A stretch of 64,000 bases of DNA from NCBI GenBank assembly GCA_963978895.1, contig OZ022239.1:31546517-31610516 (forward strand), in the 5' to 3' direction. The stretch comes from Erpobdella octoculata. Taxonomy: Eukaryota > Annelida > Clitellata > Hirudinida > Erpobdellidae. Below the pieces are notes generated by a model that saw only the letters and a list, made by a program, of their open reading frames with translations, ran no database searches and was not told where the DNA came from. Position numbers and translations under genes: made by a program. Each line of letters starts with the position of its first letter. Positions within the stretch are counted from its first letter, which is position 1. This document shows, one piece after another, positions 23,486-33,123 of this stretch.

Positions 23486-23706
23486 TTAATCATTTGATTA
23501 AGCGCTCCCTTATCGACAAAGTCCATTACGGGAGCGCCATTTTTAGAGGGAGGTTACTTGCAAAGGCAGCCATTTTTAGGCGCCTACCCCTTTAGCAAAT
23601 GCGAGTGAACTCCTTGCTTGGGAGTTACGCTGGTGACGCCGGCGAGGTTTGAACTGCCGACCTAACGATTGACAGGCGAACGCTCTACCGCTCTGCCACC
23701 AGCGCC
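23449..23706 (-). mobile_element. SINE-B, tRNA-derived, with (AAT)n tail
   Basis: On the minus strand it begins GGCGCTGGTGGCAGAGCGGT, an A-box-like tRNA start, with a B-box-like GGCAGTTCAAACC about 45 bases later. The body has GGAGTTCACTCGCATTTG and GGTAGGCGCCTA, shared with the copy at 50699. An (AAT)n tail occupies 23449-23485. A (TATG)n tract lies on both sides, so the SINE inserted into that microsatellite. Confidence 0.88.
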
Positions 23707-23707
23707 A

Positions 23708-23824
23708 GTATGTATGTATGTATGTATGTATGTATGTATGTATGTATGTATGTATGTATGTATGTATGTATGTATGTATGTATGTATGTATGCATGTATG
23801 TATGCATGTATGTATGTATGCATG
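23708..23824. repeat. (TATG)n microsatellite, right part
   Basis: Continuation of the tetranucleotide tract beyond the SINE, with a few TGCA variants near its right end. Confidence 0.95.
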
Positions 23825-23896
23825 CGTAAAATAAAATTTAATTAGATTTAAACAAATCCGTCATTTTTGACGGGCTATCTCTTGTAAATATATTCA

Positions 23897-24050
23897 TGTA
23901 AAATTGGTGGTTTTACTATCAGTTTCCCATTGATAGAGATTAATAGGATTATTAAGAGATTTGAAGGTATAAATAGCCGTAACAAAGCTTCATTTATTAT
24001 TTTCCAATAAAACTGCAAAACCATTCTATTGATTTGGTGATATCGTAACA
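23897..24050 (+). repeat. 5' LTR of compact element
   Basis: Begins TGTAAAATTGG and ends TATCGTAACA. It matches 25656-25822 apart from a 13-base insertion in the latter and about ten substitutions. It contains a TATAAATAG box and an AATAAA signal, as expected of an LTR. Confidence 0.88.
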
Positions 24051-24051
24051 T

Positions 24052-24068
24052 TGGTGTCAGAATTGGGA
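24052..24068 (+). promoter_or_regulatory. Primer binding site, tRNA-Leu type
   Basis: TGGTGTCAGAATTGGGA lies two bases after the LTR and is one base different from the complement of the CCCACTTCTGACACCA end known for tRNA-Leu. Confidence 0.8.
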
Positions 24069-24075
24069 TACAAGA

Positions 24076-24564
24076 ATGGTTTTGAAATCATTGGATGAGC
24101 TTTGGGCGAGTGAAATGAAAGACGAGCTGGAGAAACGTGGCCTGAGCAATACAGGTAAAAAGGACGAACTTATGGAACGCCTCTTAGCCGCGTTAGTGAA
24201 TGAAGGCTATGGGCCTGACGACGATGAATATTTGTTCGATATTGACGAGGAAGCTGTGGTTAGGCGGAGAAAATTGAAAAACATATTGCTGGAGAAAGAA
24301 AGACAACAAGCGAGAGAAAACATGGCAGCACAGGGGAAGACAGGAAAAGGAATGATTATTGGCCACGAAAACAAAGTAGCAGCAGCCGGTACAACTGTTG
24401 AGAGTTTGGTCGCAGGGTTGGCTGAGGCAGTGGTGGACACGGTTCTGAACCAGCGGGTTGCTGGTGATGTGGGTTGCTGCGGCGAAACCCAATTTGAACT
24501 GGAGTCCACCAGCTGTGTCTCAGAGCATGTGCCGTACAGACTGCACAAGTCAGGTGGGTCATGA
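24076..24564 (+). CDS. SAP-domain protein of compact LTR element
   Basis: The start ATG is eight bases after the primer binding site, the usual place for gag. Residues about 5-40 match a SAP motif (LWASEMKDELEKRGLSNTG, then KKDELMERLLAAL), a helix-extended-helix fold known to bind AT-rich DNA. A charged helical stretch follows (about 55-85, RRKLKNILLEKERQQA), then a Gly/Ala-rich part. SAP motifs also occur at the N-terminus of proteins from other animal gypsy elements. The frame closes at 24564 and the acidic continuation lies in the next frame from about 24520, which suggests an inactivating or programmed shift. Confidence 0.75.
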   Translation: MVLKSLDELWASEMKDELEKRGLSNTGKKDELMERLLAALVNEGYGPDDDEYLFDIDEEAVVRRRKLKNILLEKERQQARENMAAQGKTGKGMIIGHENKVAAAGTTVESLVAGLAEAVVDTVLNQRVAGDVGCCGETQFELESTSCVSEHVPYRLHKSGGS

Positions 24565-24955
24565 TGATGAGCCTGTTAAAGACGGTCATGATAAGGAACC
24601 TTGCAAAGATGCTCAAGATGAACCATGCAAAGATGGTGACAGTGATACAGTCGGTTTGGACGTCAAAAACCAAACTAAAGAAGATGAGAAGAATGTTGAA
24701 AACGAAATGCAAAACGATGAGGATGAAAGTGACGATGATTATTATAATAATGGCAATAACAACTATGGCTTTCACCCATACAGCGACGGTTCTGAAACGG
24801 AAGCCTCCATAACAGACGACGGCACCGAATATTCAGAGTCAGATTTTAGTGAAGAATCTGACTCGTATGAAGCAACCGAGGATTCAGAAACGGACGAAAC
24901 TCCAATGGAAAAATACGTCAAAGTTAACTTGACAAAAAAGAAGACACTGATTTGA
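24458..24955 (+). CDS. Acidic continuation of element protein, shifted frame
   Basis: From about residue 20 this frame reads as a strongly acidic, repetitive chain (GHDDEPVKDGHDKEPCKD, QDEPCKDGD, then runs of Asp, Glu and Ser). It overlaps the end of the SAP frame and resembles the third segment (25243) in its EPCKD-type repeats. It probably belongs to the same polypeptide. No enzymatic motif is visible. Confidence 0.5.
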   Translation: MLVMWVAAAKPNLNWSPPAVSQSMCRTDCTSQVGHDDEPVKDGHDKEPCKDAQDEPCKDGDSDTVGLDVKNQTKEDEKNVENEMQNDEDESDDDYYNNGNNNYGFHPYSDGSETEASITDDGTEYSESDFSEESDSYEATEDSETDETPMEKYVKVNLTKKKTLI

Positions 24956-25212
24956 GAGGCGATGGCGGTAATTTGAAGAAAGATCCGCTGGACGATACGA
25001 AAGTTGACACCGACGAAAGAGCCGAGTTGGAATGTGAAAAGAAAACATTCGATTGTAGCTTGGAAGAAAACAAACATGACGGCGATAAACTTCTCCAAAA
25101 CAAAAATAGCAATGCAGCAAGCAAAAACTCTGAAAAAGATGAGCCAAGAACAGAGAACGGTACCGAGGGTTCTAAATCAGATGAATCCACAGAGGATTCT
25201 AGATCAGATTGA
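24952..25212 (+). CDS. Acidic segment of element protein
   Basis: Charged chain (LDDTKVDTDERAELEC, SKSDESTEDSRSD) continuing the acidic region in the frame of the SAP segment; the shift back occurs near 24950. It ends in TGA just before another open segment. Function unknown. Confidence 0.4.
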   Translation: MRGDGGNLKKDPLDDTKVDTDERAELECEKKTFDCSLEENKHDGDKLLQNKNSNAASKNSEKDEPRTENGTEGSKSDESTEDSRSD

Positions 25213-25242
25213 CTAAGAGTCATTGTAAAATAAAATAACAGC

Positions 25243-25641
25243 TTGATGAAGGGATTTATTGGATTTATGGAACGTGTTTTCGAAAAACCTTTCGAAGAGT
25301 TTCTTGAAAAAGATCTAAAAGATGTGAAGGAAGAAGAAAAAGCAGACAATTCCGATAAACCGTGCAAAGATGTTCAGGACGAGGCATGCACAAAAGGCTG
25401 TGATGAAACGTGCAGAAATGGCGACGATGAGCCAAAGAAAGACTCTGTTGATAAGCCAAAGAAAGACTCTGTTGATGAGCCAAAGAAGGACTGGAAGAAA
25501 CTGCATCAAACGGTCAAGAGACTTGACCGTGTTGCTTGCGAATTGCGGTCAAAGCCACGAGTAAAGATCAAATTATTTTGTGTTTGTGGCCGAGTCGCAT
25601 TTCTCAAAAGCGACTATGCTGTTCGGAACGAACAGAATTAA
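25243..25641 (+). CDS. Lys/Asp-repeat C-terminal segment of element protein
   Basis: Starts MKGFIGFMERVFEKPFEEFLE, an amphipathic helix, then DKPCKDVQDEACTKGCDETC and three copies of DEPKKDSV-like repeats, then a basic C-terminus. It ends ten bases before the purine tract and 3' LTR. It could be a second small frame or the end of one long acidic protein. Confidence 0.45.
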   Translation: MMKGFIGFMERVFEKPFEEFLEKDLKDVKEEEKADNSDKPCKDVQDEACTKGCDETCRNGDDEPKKDSVDKPKKDSVDEPKKDWKKLHQTVKRLDRVACELRSKPRVKIKLFCVCGRVAFLKSDYAVRNEQN

Positions 25642-25655
25642 GAAGGGGGTAATCA

Positions 25656-25822
25656 TGTAAAATCGATGGTTTTACGATCAGTTTCCCATTGATAGAGATT
25701 AATAAGATTATTAAGAGATTTGAAGGTATAAATAGCCGTAACAAAGCCTCATTTTTTATTTTCCAATAAAACTGCAAAACCATTCTAATGAGCCCGGTAA
25801 ACGATTTGGTGATATCGTAACA
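25656..25822 (+). repeat. 3' LTR of compact element
   Basis: Second copy of the 23897-24050 repeat, preceded by the purine tract AGAAGGGGG at 25641-25649. Confidence 0.88.
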
Positions 25823-25851
25823 ATATATTATCTATATTATAGTAGCCCATG

Positions 25852-26901
25852 TCACTCACTCACTCACTCACTCACTCACTCACTCACTCACTCACTCACT
25901 CACTCACTCACTCACTCACTCACTCACTCACTCACTCACTCACTCACTCACTCACTCACTCACTCACTCACTCACTCACTCACTCACTCACTCACTCACT
26001 CACTCACTCACTCACTCACTCACTCACTCACTCACTCACTCACTCACTCACTCACTCACTCACTCACTCACTCACTCACTCACTCACTCACTCACTCACT
26101 CACTCACTCACTCACTCACTCACTCACTCACTCACTCACTCACTCACTCACTCACTCACTCACTCACTCACTCACTCACTCACTCACTCACTCACTCACT
26201 CACTCACTCACTCACTCACTCACTCACTCACTCACTCACTCACTCACTCACTCACTCACTCACTCACTCACTCACTCACTCACTCACTCACTCACTCACT
26301 CACTCACTCACTCACTCACTCACTCACTCACTCACTCACTCACTCACTCACTCACTCACTCACTCACTCACTCACTCACTCACTCACTCACTCACTCACT
26401 CACTCACTCACTCACTCACTCACTCACTCACTCACTCACTCACTCACTCACTCACTCACTCACTCACTCACTCACTCACTCACTCACTCACTCACTCACT
26501 CACTCACTCACTCACTCACTCACTCACTCACTCACTCACTCACTCACTCACTCACTCACTCACTCACTCACTCACTCACTCACTCACTCACTCACTCACT
26601 CACTCACTCACTCACTCACTCACTCACTCACTCACTCACTCACTCACTCACTCACTCACTCACTCACTCACTCACTCACTCACTCACTCACTCACTCACT
26701 CACTCACTCACTCACTCACTCACTCACTCACTCACTCACTCACTCACTCACTCACTCACTCACTCACTCACTCACTCACTCACTCACTCACTCACTCACT
26801 CACTCACTCACTCACTCACTCACTCACTCACTCACTCACTCACTCACTCACTCACTCAATCACTCACTCACTCACTCACTCACTCACTCACTCACTCACT
26901 C
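25852..26901. repeat. (CACT)n microsatellite, about 1.05 kb
   Basis: Roughly 260 tandem tetranucleotides with one visible interruption (CAAT) near 26859. The 365-codon frame through it encodes only a Leu-Thr-His-Ser repeat and is not a gene. It lies between the compact LTR element and the stub of another LTR element. Confidence 0.98.
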
Positions 26902-27293
26902 TTGTCAATTCTTTTACTTTTTCTCCGGATTTTCCTGCTGCCTTGAGTTTAACAATCAGTCGATCAGTCGGAATTCTTTTGATTTCAGCTTGTTTCTCTG
27001 CATCAAGTTTCTCCATGTTGACGTAATTAGTCGTGTCGTTTATTTTTGATTCATTCTTTCAATATACTTGAATATCGTTTAATTTAATATTCGGTCCGTC
27101 GAATATCGTTAAATAAAATGTTCGGTTTGTTCGATAAAATATTCGGTTCGTTGACTAAAATATTCGGTTCGTTGAATATCGTTCACTAAAATATTCGGTT
27201 TGTTGAATATCGCTCAGTAAATCTCGACACGATTCGCAACAGACGCAACAATCTTGAACACAACGATGACCCGATCTCACTTCTGACACCAAA
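26902..27293 (-). mobile_element. Internal stub of an LTR retroelement with tandem repeats
   Basis: Follows the LTR at 27294 on the minus strand. A primer binding site (TGGTGTCAGAAGTGAG, 27276-27291 minus) is of tRNA-Leu type. At 27065-27220 the phrase AATATTCGGTT(C/T)GTTGA recurs at least four times. No gag or pol remains; the element is cut by the (CACT)n tract. Confidence 0.7.
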
Positions 27294-28396
27294 TGTGACG
27301 GGATTCTACTCGGGTTCTTGATGCAGATATATCGAAACAACTAACTCAAGTGGAAATAAGTTTTAAAAATTTTACTAAGACAAATAAAACATAAATTTAA
27401 ACAGAAATTCGAACACTAGTCGGATAGGATATTGCCTCTCGAGATCGCAAGAAGAAAACTGAAAATTCCGCGTGTGTGTGGTTTAATTAACGTCTGTATC
27501 TGTCAATTAGACAATTTAGACGGTAGGTATATGTTTGAGTGTTTGGTGACGTGTTTATGTTGGCTTTGAGGAAGGGAGGCCGGGCACAAAGCTCGACTCA
27601 CTCCAGCCCGCCAACTACTGAGAAGCAATAAGTTGGACAAGGACCGGCAAATCGACCTCCACTGCAGCTAGCAATTTAAACCAGCCTCGGATGATCCTCA
27701 TAGGCTATGGTATCGCTCGGCCGCCTCCTTCGGCTCAACTGAAAATTCCGCTCGTGAATTTTCTTATATAGCCAAGTCAGGATAAGCACACGTGACAATT
27801 TTAATTAATAAAAACTAATCACGAATACCGCTTTACATTATGCACACGGTCACGTGGTCAACTTACTCACACACGTGATATTCTGACACACAAAATGTGA
27901 TAATCGCGATATTCTTCAAAATCACAGCAACGAACTAATAATATTAGACGAAATTCCCTTTCCAAACAGATAATTCGTTTTATAGATTGATACACTAAAA
28001 AGTTTTACAATTGCAACGATACAAACGGCTAGAAACAACAGTTAGTCAAAAGGAGTTATGATAATTACTAACGAGTTAATTACATCACAAAACGAAAGCG
28101 CTTACGTCAGCACGCAACAACTCTTCAAGAAAGTGTGCTTAAACTTTACGCTATAACTTATTTAATACTCATCAGAAATCGACAATGTTGGGTACAAATA
28201 AAGGTCTGAACAATATCTATACAACGTACTAAAAATTATTATCGAAAACTTAATAGGAAAGACGCTAGAATTCGAAGCACACCGAAATCGAGCAAGTTTG
28301 ATTAATAAGCGAACGTCGGCGGTTTTCATCGCGCTCTCCGTCTTGTCCGCGCAACAAATTTATTCACTTCAATCGACGTTGGAGACAACCGTGACA
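27294..28396 (-). repeat. Orphan LTR, about 1.1 kb
   Basis: Plus-strand ends TGTGACGG and CCGTGACA form an inverted repeat with one mismatch and give the TG...CA termini. A tRNA-Leu-type primer binding site two bases beyond the left end fixes this as a 5' LTR on the minus strand. The partner LTR is not in the window. Confidence 0.75.
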
Positions 28397-28622
28397 AATC
28401 TATTTTAAAATTCTATTAAAAATGTCAATACGGTAAATTTTTTAATTATTATACAATGCGAATAAATGAAACGGAATGAGATATGATTGAATTTTCAGTT
28501 TCTGTAGAAAATGAAAAAATGACATAATTGAGATTAGCCTGTAAAAGGTTTAAACATCCAAAGTAATTTGTACACACCTGGCTTAATTAAACTTTTATTA
28601 TACAAACAAATCTTTTTGTTTG

Positions 28623-29928
28623 TCAGTTCATTTCAAAAAAGTTTACTTCTGTTTCATTACCTGTTTGCCAAACTGTAAAATAAAATAAACAAGTTTCGTA
28701 ATTTAATATTATAAATTCAATTGACATAAAATTAAACTAATTGAAAATTGGAGTAAAAACTATCAAAGTGCGTTTACTTTCAACAACAACTTGAATTGAA
28801 AACGGATGCAGATCATTTCTAATCTGAATAATAGATTTATCAGGAAATCCTTTTTGCCAGATGAAAGCCATTTTTCCTCTAAAAGCCAGACTGTCGACAT
28901 TCAAACCTTGTGATACCATATAACGTTTTATCGGGTTCAGATTATACTGGGCATCGTCGAATGTTTGTCCAAGTAAAATTGTCTGATTGGTCAGTTCCTT
29001 TAGACAGTGTTTGACAATATAAATTTAAAAACAGTTTATTAATATATTAAAGATACAATTTCAAATTTATAATCAGGCTACGTAAGTTGTTAAAAATAAC
29101 CGTTCTATTGATACTGGATTTTTGAAAAGGCAATAAAATATTTTAAACAAAATCTTGTAGATTTATATTTAAAAAGTTGGTAATTTTAAATTATGCTCAA
29201 TTTTTAAATAACCTTTTTGCAAAATAAACTGTATTTGTTTAAAACATTATACTTACTTCCATCATGTAGGACATTAATTTGTTTGTGTTTATTGCACTGC
29301 CACAGGTGTCAAAATTTCTATAAGACATCAAAGTACAATTGGTTGGTTCAAGAACCAAAGTGTTAATTCCTCTAGTTTGGCAGTTAAATTGTTGTCCTTC
29401 GAAATTTTCTACAAAAGAAGATGAGGCCCTTGGTGCATGGTCACTTCCTCCCCAGGAACTTATGTTTAAATAACAAATTTCTGAAATCAAAATCGATAAT
29501 TAAATTATTGTGTTTTAAACAGCTATTATTAATTTAATTAGCAAAATCGGATTTTTTGTGTAACTTTTACTTTGACTTGAATACATTAAACAGTTGTTGT
29601 TCAAACTATCAGTATTCAAAGTTGTAGGCATCTTGGGAAAAAGATGACACGAGATTGCAGATTCATTTTCTTTAATAACTTTTAAACTGGAACAATTTTC
29701 ATCATTAAAACATTCAAAACAGCAATTTAATTCATCTTTTTTTAGTAAATTTAAATTTCTTTCATCGTTTTGAATCAAAATATTTCTTAAAATCTTCACA
29801 TTGGCAGCATTTACAGAAGTGCATAATGTCTTATCTTTAATGCGCACGATATCAAATTGTCGTACAAGTGGAGAAAACATGTTTGTATTCTGGACAAACC
29901 AAACTACTAATATCCACAAAACGATCAT
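28623..29928 (-). CDS. Secreted PAN/Apple-like Cys-rich protein, four exons (paralogue)
   Basis: Exons on the minus strand: 29928-29571, 29480-29257, 28997-28778 and 28672-28623, with lengths 358, 224, 220 and 50. The plus-strand paralogue at 10735 has 355, 224, 220 and 50, with the same phases. About 283 residues. The signal peptide is MIVLWILVVWFVQN. The PAN-like core is ELNCCFECFNDENCSS with CHLFPK. Exon 2 carries NCQTRGINTLVLEPTNC, exon 3 GQTFDDAQYNLNPIKRY and GKMAFIWQKG, and the last exon WQTGNETEVNFFEMN. No stops interrupt it. Identical architecture and high similarity indicate a fairly recent duplication. The molecular role is unknown. Confidence 0.83.
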
Positions 29929-30284
29929 TTTTTCAAAATTTTATAACGTTATGGCTTCATCTGAAAGTGTCCCATGAGTATCACAACACAAGCATGCCAC
30001 TGCGAACATCGATTGTGACGCTTGACAGCTTGCGACTCTCTTAAATTTGCAAAGGAAACATTCTTCATTGAATGTTATATTGTTATATTGTATTATTTTA
30101 TATTCTTTCAACTAGTTAAAAATGAATTTTTTGACAAGAGTTGAAAACTCCTGGAATAAAATGATCGGACAAAACAGCAAACATTGATACTAGAACAATT
30201 TAAACATTTTGACGCGTTTTGAAAACTAACATCAAACCAACGGCGGAATCAAAAGTTTAGAGCTCCGACTTTAAAATTTTATGA
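29929..30284. other. 5' flank of minus-strand PAN-like gene
   Basis: AT-rich, no gene or confident promoter element seen. Confidence 0.4.
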
Positions 30285-30549
30285 CTTTCAACTAGAGGTG
30301 TGCGCAGGGACGACTTTTCGTCCTCATCCTCAACCATACCCGCGAATGGCATCCCCACCAGCATCATCCCCAACCATCCCTGCAGTCTTTCAATCTTTCA
30401 TCCCCGTCCCCATCCATCCCCGCGCTGTTCATCTCCATTTTTAATCAATCCTGTACTAGTCATTATTTTTCCGTACATCATTTCAACGCAACTATAACTC
30501 AAGTGTTGATATATAGAATTGCAATAACCCCGTAATAGGACTCAATACA

Positions 30550-30700
30550 ATTTATTTATTTAAGTCCATGACTAAATAAAAGTCCATCAATGTTTTTCCA
30601 CTCAGCTGAGTTCTTCGATCATTAATGGTTAATCCTCCCATAGAGATTGCTCTCTCAGAGGAGGTGCTTGCTGCTAGAAACTCAAAATAATCCTTGCAAC
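30550..30700 (-). pseudogene. hAT transposase C-terminal dimerisation fragment
   Basis: The minus strand reads FLAASTSSERAISMGG, then LTINDRRTQLSGKTLMDFYL before a stop, the conserved end of hAT transposases (a TSS..R..S..G......R..L pattern). The DDE catalytic part is missing. Confidence 0.72.
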
Positions 30701-31038
30701 TTGAGACGGTTTTGATCATTTCTTAAAGTTATTTTCCAAAAAACTCAGCAAATCGCCTTGTGCTTCTTCGTTCAATGCCAAATAGTCAGCAACCTTATAA
30801 AAATAATTATTAACATAATGAAACTAGTTGCTCATATAAGCATAATTAATTAATAACAATCAACAAGCTGAATTATAAGTTATTACCAAGATCTAAGAAT
30901 GTTTTCATGCTTTTAATATAAATATGGTTTAATAACAAAACCTCATTCGAAACTGAGCTTTTTGAATTTTTAGAGCACAAGTTTGCATAAAAGTTGTCTT
31001 CAAGTTTTCTTTTTTTTTGACTAGTTGATGTTCTATGA

Positions 31039-31785
31039 CAGGCTTGTCCAACTGGCGGCCCGCCGGACAGTTTCATCCGGCCCGCCACCGAGTTTGGGAA
31101 AAAAACAATTTTATCTATAGGACCGGTTATTACCGTTATTTTATAGGAACTGCGGATCGTACTTGCCGTGGATCATTTTCCAACTTTACGTACTTTTGGT
31201 TTGAAAGCTGAGCTCAATGTTTGGAAGCACCTACATCTGTGAAGCAGCGTTTTCCTTCATGAAACATGTCAAGTCAAAAGCTCGTAGCAGGCTCCACGAT
31301 TACACTCTCGTTTTTTGTACCCGACTTGGTAACACAAGCATTGATGTTTACATTGTCGGTATTGTTAGAAAAAACCTTTTCCGCACTAGATTAGAATGAC
31401 TTTATTTAATAGAATAGAATGGATCATTAGATTGAAATTTAACAAAATCAATCCAATAACTGTCACTAGTCTTAGTGCTAACTAAGACACTAAGTCAGTA
31501 GAATACTTACTTACTGTTACTACTTAACTTTAACTAAAATACTATGACACTGCGTTAAAAGAATATTATAGCAATATAGCTGTTTATAGCAGTTACAATC
31601 GGTGTTTTTTATTTCTTGGTTAACACTTATAATTGTCTTATATATATAGTCTTATTTTATAACAGTTTTATATGGTATACATGTATCATAATTATGCTAT
31701 ATTAAGTGGTAAAATTTCTTTGGCCCGCCAAGGGTCTAAACATTTTTCATGCGGCCCGCAATAGCACGAAGGTTGGACAACCCTG
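31039..31785 (+). mobile_element. Nested hAT (CAGG.TTGTCCAAC type)
   Basis: The ends CAGGCTTGTCCAACTGGCGG and the inverted GGTTGGACAACCCTG are typical of a widespread animal hAT group with GGCCCGC subterminal motifs. The flanks TTCTATGA (31031-31038) and ATCTATGA (31786-31793) are an 8 bp target duplication with one mismatch. It lies entirely inside the larger hAT relic. Confidence 0.85.
31205..31320 (+). pseudogene. hAT transposase fragment in nested element
   Basis: Encodes MFGSTYICEAAFSFMKHVKS, then KARSRLHDYTL, the conserved C-terminal block of ZBED/GTF2IRD2-type hAT transposases. Only this part survives. Confidence 0.7.
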
Positions 31786-32586
31786 ATCTATGAAGTCATC
31801 TTGTGGGGTTCAGAATGTAGTGTTACATCATTAACGAGCTTTAGTAGATCTCTAACAAAATTAAAAAAATTCAATTATATGTGAAACCTAAAATATGAAA
31901 GCAAAATAATCAAACCTTTGCAGTTTCTCGCATTACTTTGGAAGTACACCGGGATTATCTTTTAACTTTTAACCCGGGATCAAACAGAAAATAGAGTGAA
32001 ATGTAAAGGCGCAACAACAAAATACTGACACGATGACTGTTGCAGTTAATTTTTGAATTTCAACCTTTTCCATATTTAAATAAAAATTCGTACTACGACT
32101 TCGGAAATTTAACAAATAATGCAAATAAAACTTTCGGTAACTCAATATCAGCGATAAAACAACGGCGCGTAGCAAAGATTAAAAAACATAAACAATGATT
32201 TGTATGACTCAACACATTTTCGGTTAATTGAAAAAAATTTTGCTTTAAAAAATACTTGTTTTATATTTGCGGTGATACCGCAAAAACTCGTCCCCATCCC
32301 CGCCGTAGTCCCGCAGCGTTTGTTTCCATCCCGGGGTAACCCCGCAACTTCATCCCCATTACCGCGGTATCCCCACCTCATTCGTCCCCATTTCCGCGGC
32401 AATATCGAAAAATCCGCGGTATTCCCGCTGTCCCCACTACCGTACACACCTCTACTTTTGACTAAGAATCTTAATCACTTATTTTATATGCATGATTGCT
32501 TTTTGGTGACAGGTCTCTTCTTGTATCCGGTCTATCATCCGATCGCCCGAATAATAAATGCGGCTTATTTAAAAAATATTTGATTT

Positions 32587-33123
32587 ATGATTAATAAAGC
32601 GGTTGGTGATGATAATGTTTTTTGGCACGATTGGCAGAAGAATGGAATTGTGCACAATGCTCAACCATGCGACGTCGCCAATAATGTTTTGTTTCATATT
32701 TTCATATTCATGTTATTTTCATATCGATATTTTCATATTTTTTTGAGTCATTCAACTATAACCACTCGGATAAACAACCTTTTGTTGACAGTTGATCAAG
32801 TCTGTCTTTATCAGTCAGCAATTTATATTTACAAGTATGCACACGACCTTTTGCCCAAGCACTCAAAAAGTCATCTCAATAAAGCAGAGGAAGTGGAAGT
32901 GCACAATCATTTTGTGCGATCTGGACACTGTTTCCGTTCGGGATCAATCCGCTCAACACTTGGAAAGCATTCATTAAAATTTATGGATCCTAAGATCTGG
33001 AATTCTCTGCCGCATGACATCAGCCAAGGTTCTCTCAGCTCATTCAAGGCCTCTGAAAAACTACCTGCTGAACAGGACTTTGAAGAACTTCATACCATTA
33101 CAGTGAATGTTTGCTCTTTTTAA
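32587..33123 (+). pseudogene. LINE RT C-terminal fragment
   Basis: From about 32770 the frame reads LTVDQVCLYQSAIYIYKYAH, then NHFVRSGHCFRSGSIRST and FMDPKIWNSLPHDISQGSLS, then a final SFKAS: the pattern (..iwN.LP..i....s...fk) that ends the pol protein of L2/CR1/Jockey LINEs. No RT core precedes it, so it is a 5'-truncated copy. Confidence 0.7.

Larger units (their letters stand above)
23897..25822 (+). mobile_element. Compact 1.9 kb LTR retroelement encoding a SAP-domain protein
   Basis: Two direct repeats of about 154 and 167 bp (TGTAAAAT...GATATCGTAACA) bracket about 1.6 kb. A tRNA-Leu-type primer binding site follows the first and a purine tract (AGAAGGGGG) precedes the second. Flanking ATATAT at 23888-23893 and 25823-25828 would be the target duplication if the LTR starts three bases earlier (TCATG). 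No protease, RT or integrase is visible. It is inferred to be a nonautonomous element that uses enzymes from a relative. Confidence 0.82.
30293..32454 (-). mobile_element. hAT transposon relic with long repetitive ends
   Basis: Terminal inverted repeats TAGAGGTGTG(C) at 30293 and its complement CACACCTCTA at 32454. The 8 bp flanks CTTTCAAC and CTTTTGAC (6 of 8 match) fit a decayed hAT target duplication. Both ends carry long stretches of CCCCATCCC-type subterminal repeats (30300-30445 and 32280-32450). A C-terminal hAT transposase fragment lies on the minus strand at about 30560-30690. A second hAT is nested inside. Confidence 0.78.

Noticed and set aside
23640..23706. tRNA gene
   Set aside because: The A- and B-box-like sequences are the head of a SINE with a shared downstream body and tail; no complete cloverleaf is apparent.
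25849..26946. 365-codon Leu-Thr-His-Ser frame
   Set aside because: Pure translation of (CACT)n; no real start context or flanking coding sequence.
28737..28919. Extension of exon 3 of the minus-strand PAN-like gene to a stop at 28737
   Set aside because: A GTAAA donor conserved in both paralogues leads to a matching 50-base last exon in each, so read-through is the less likely form.
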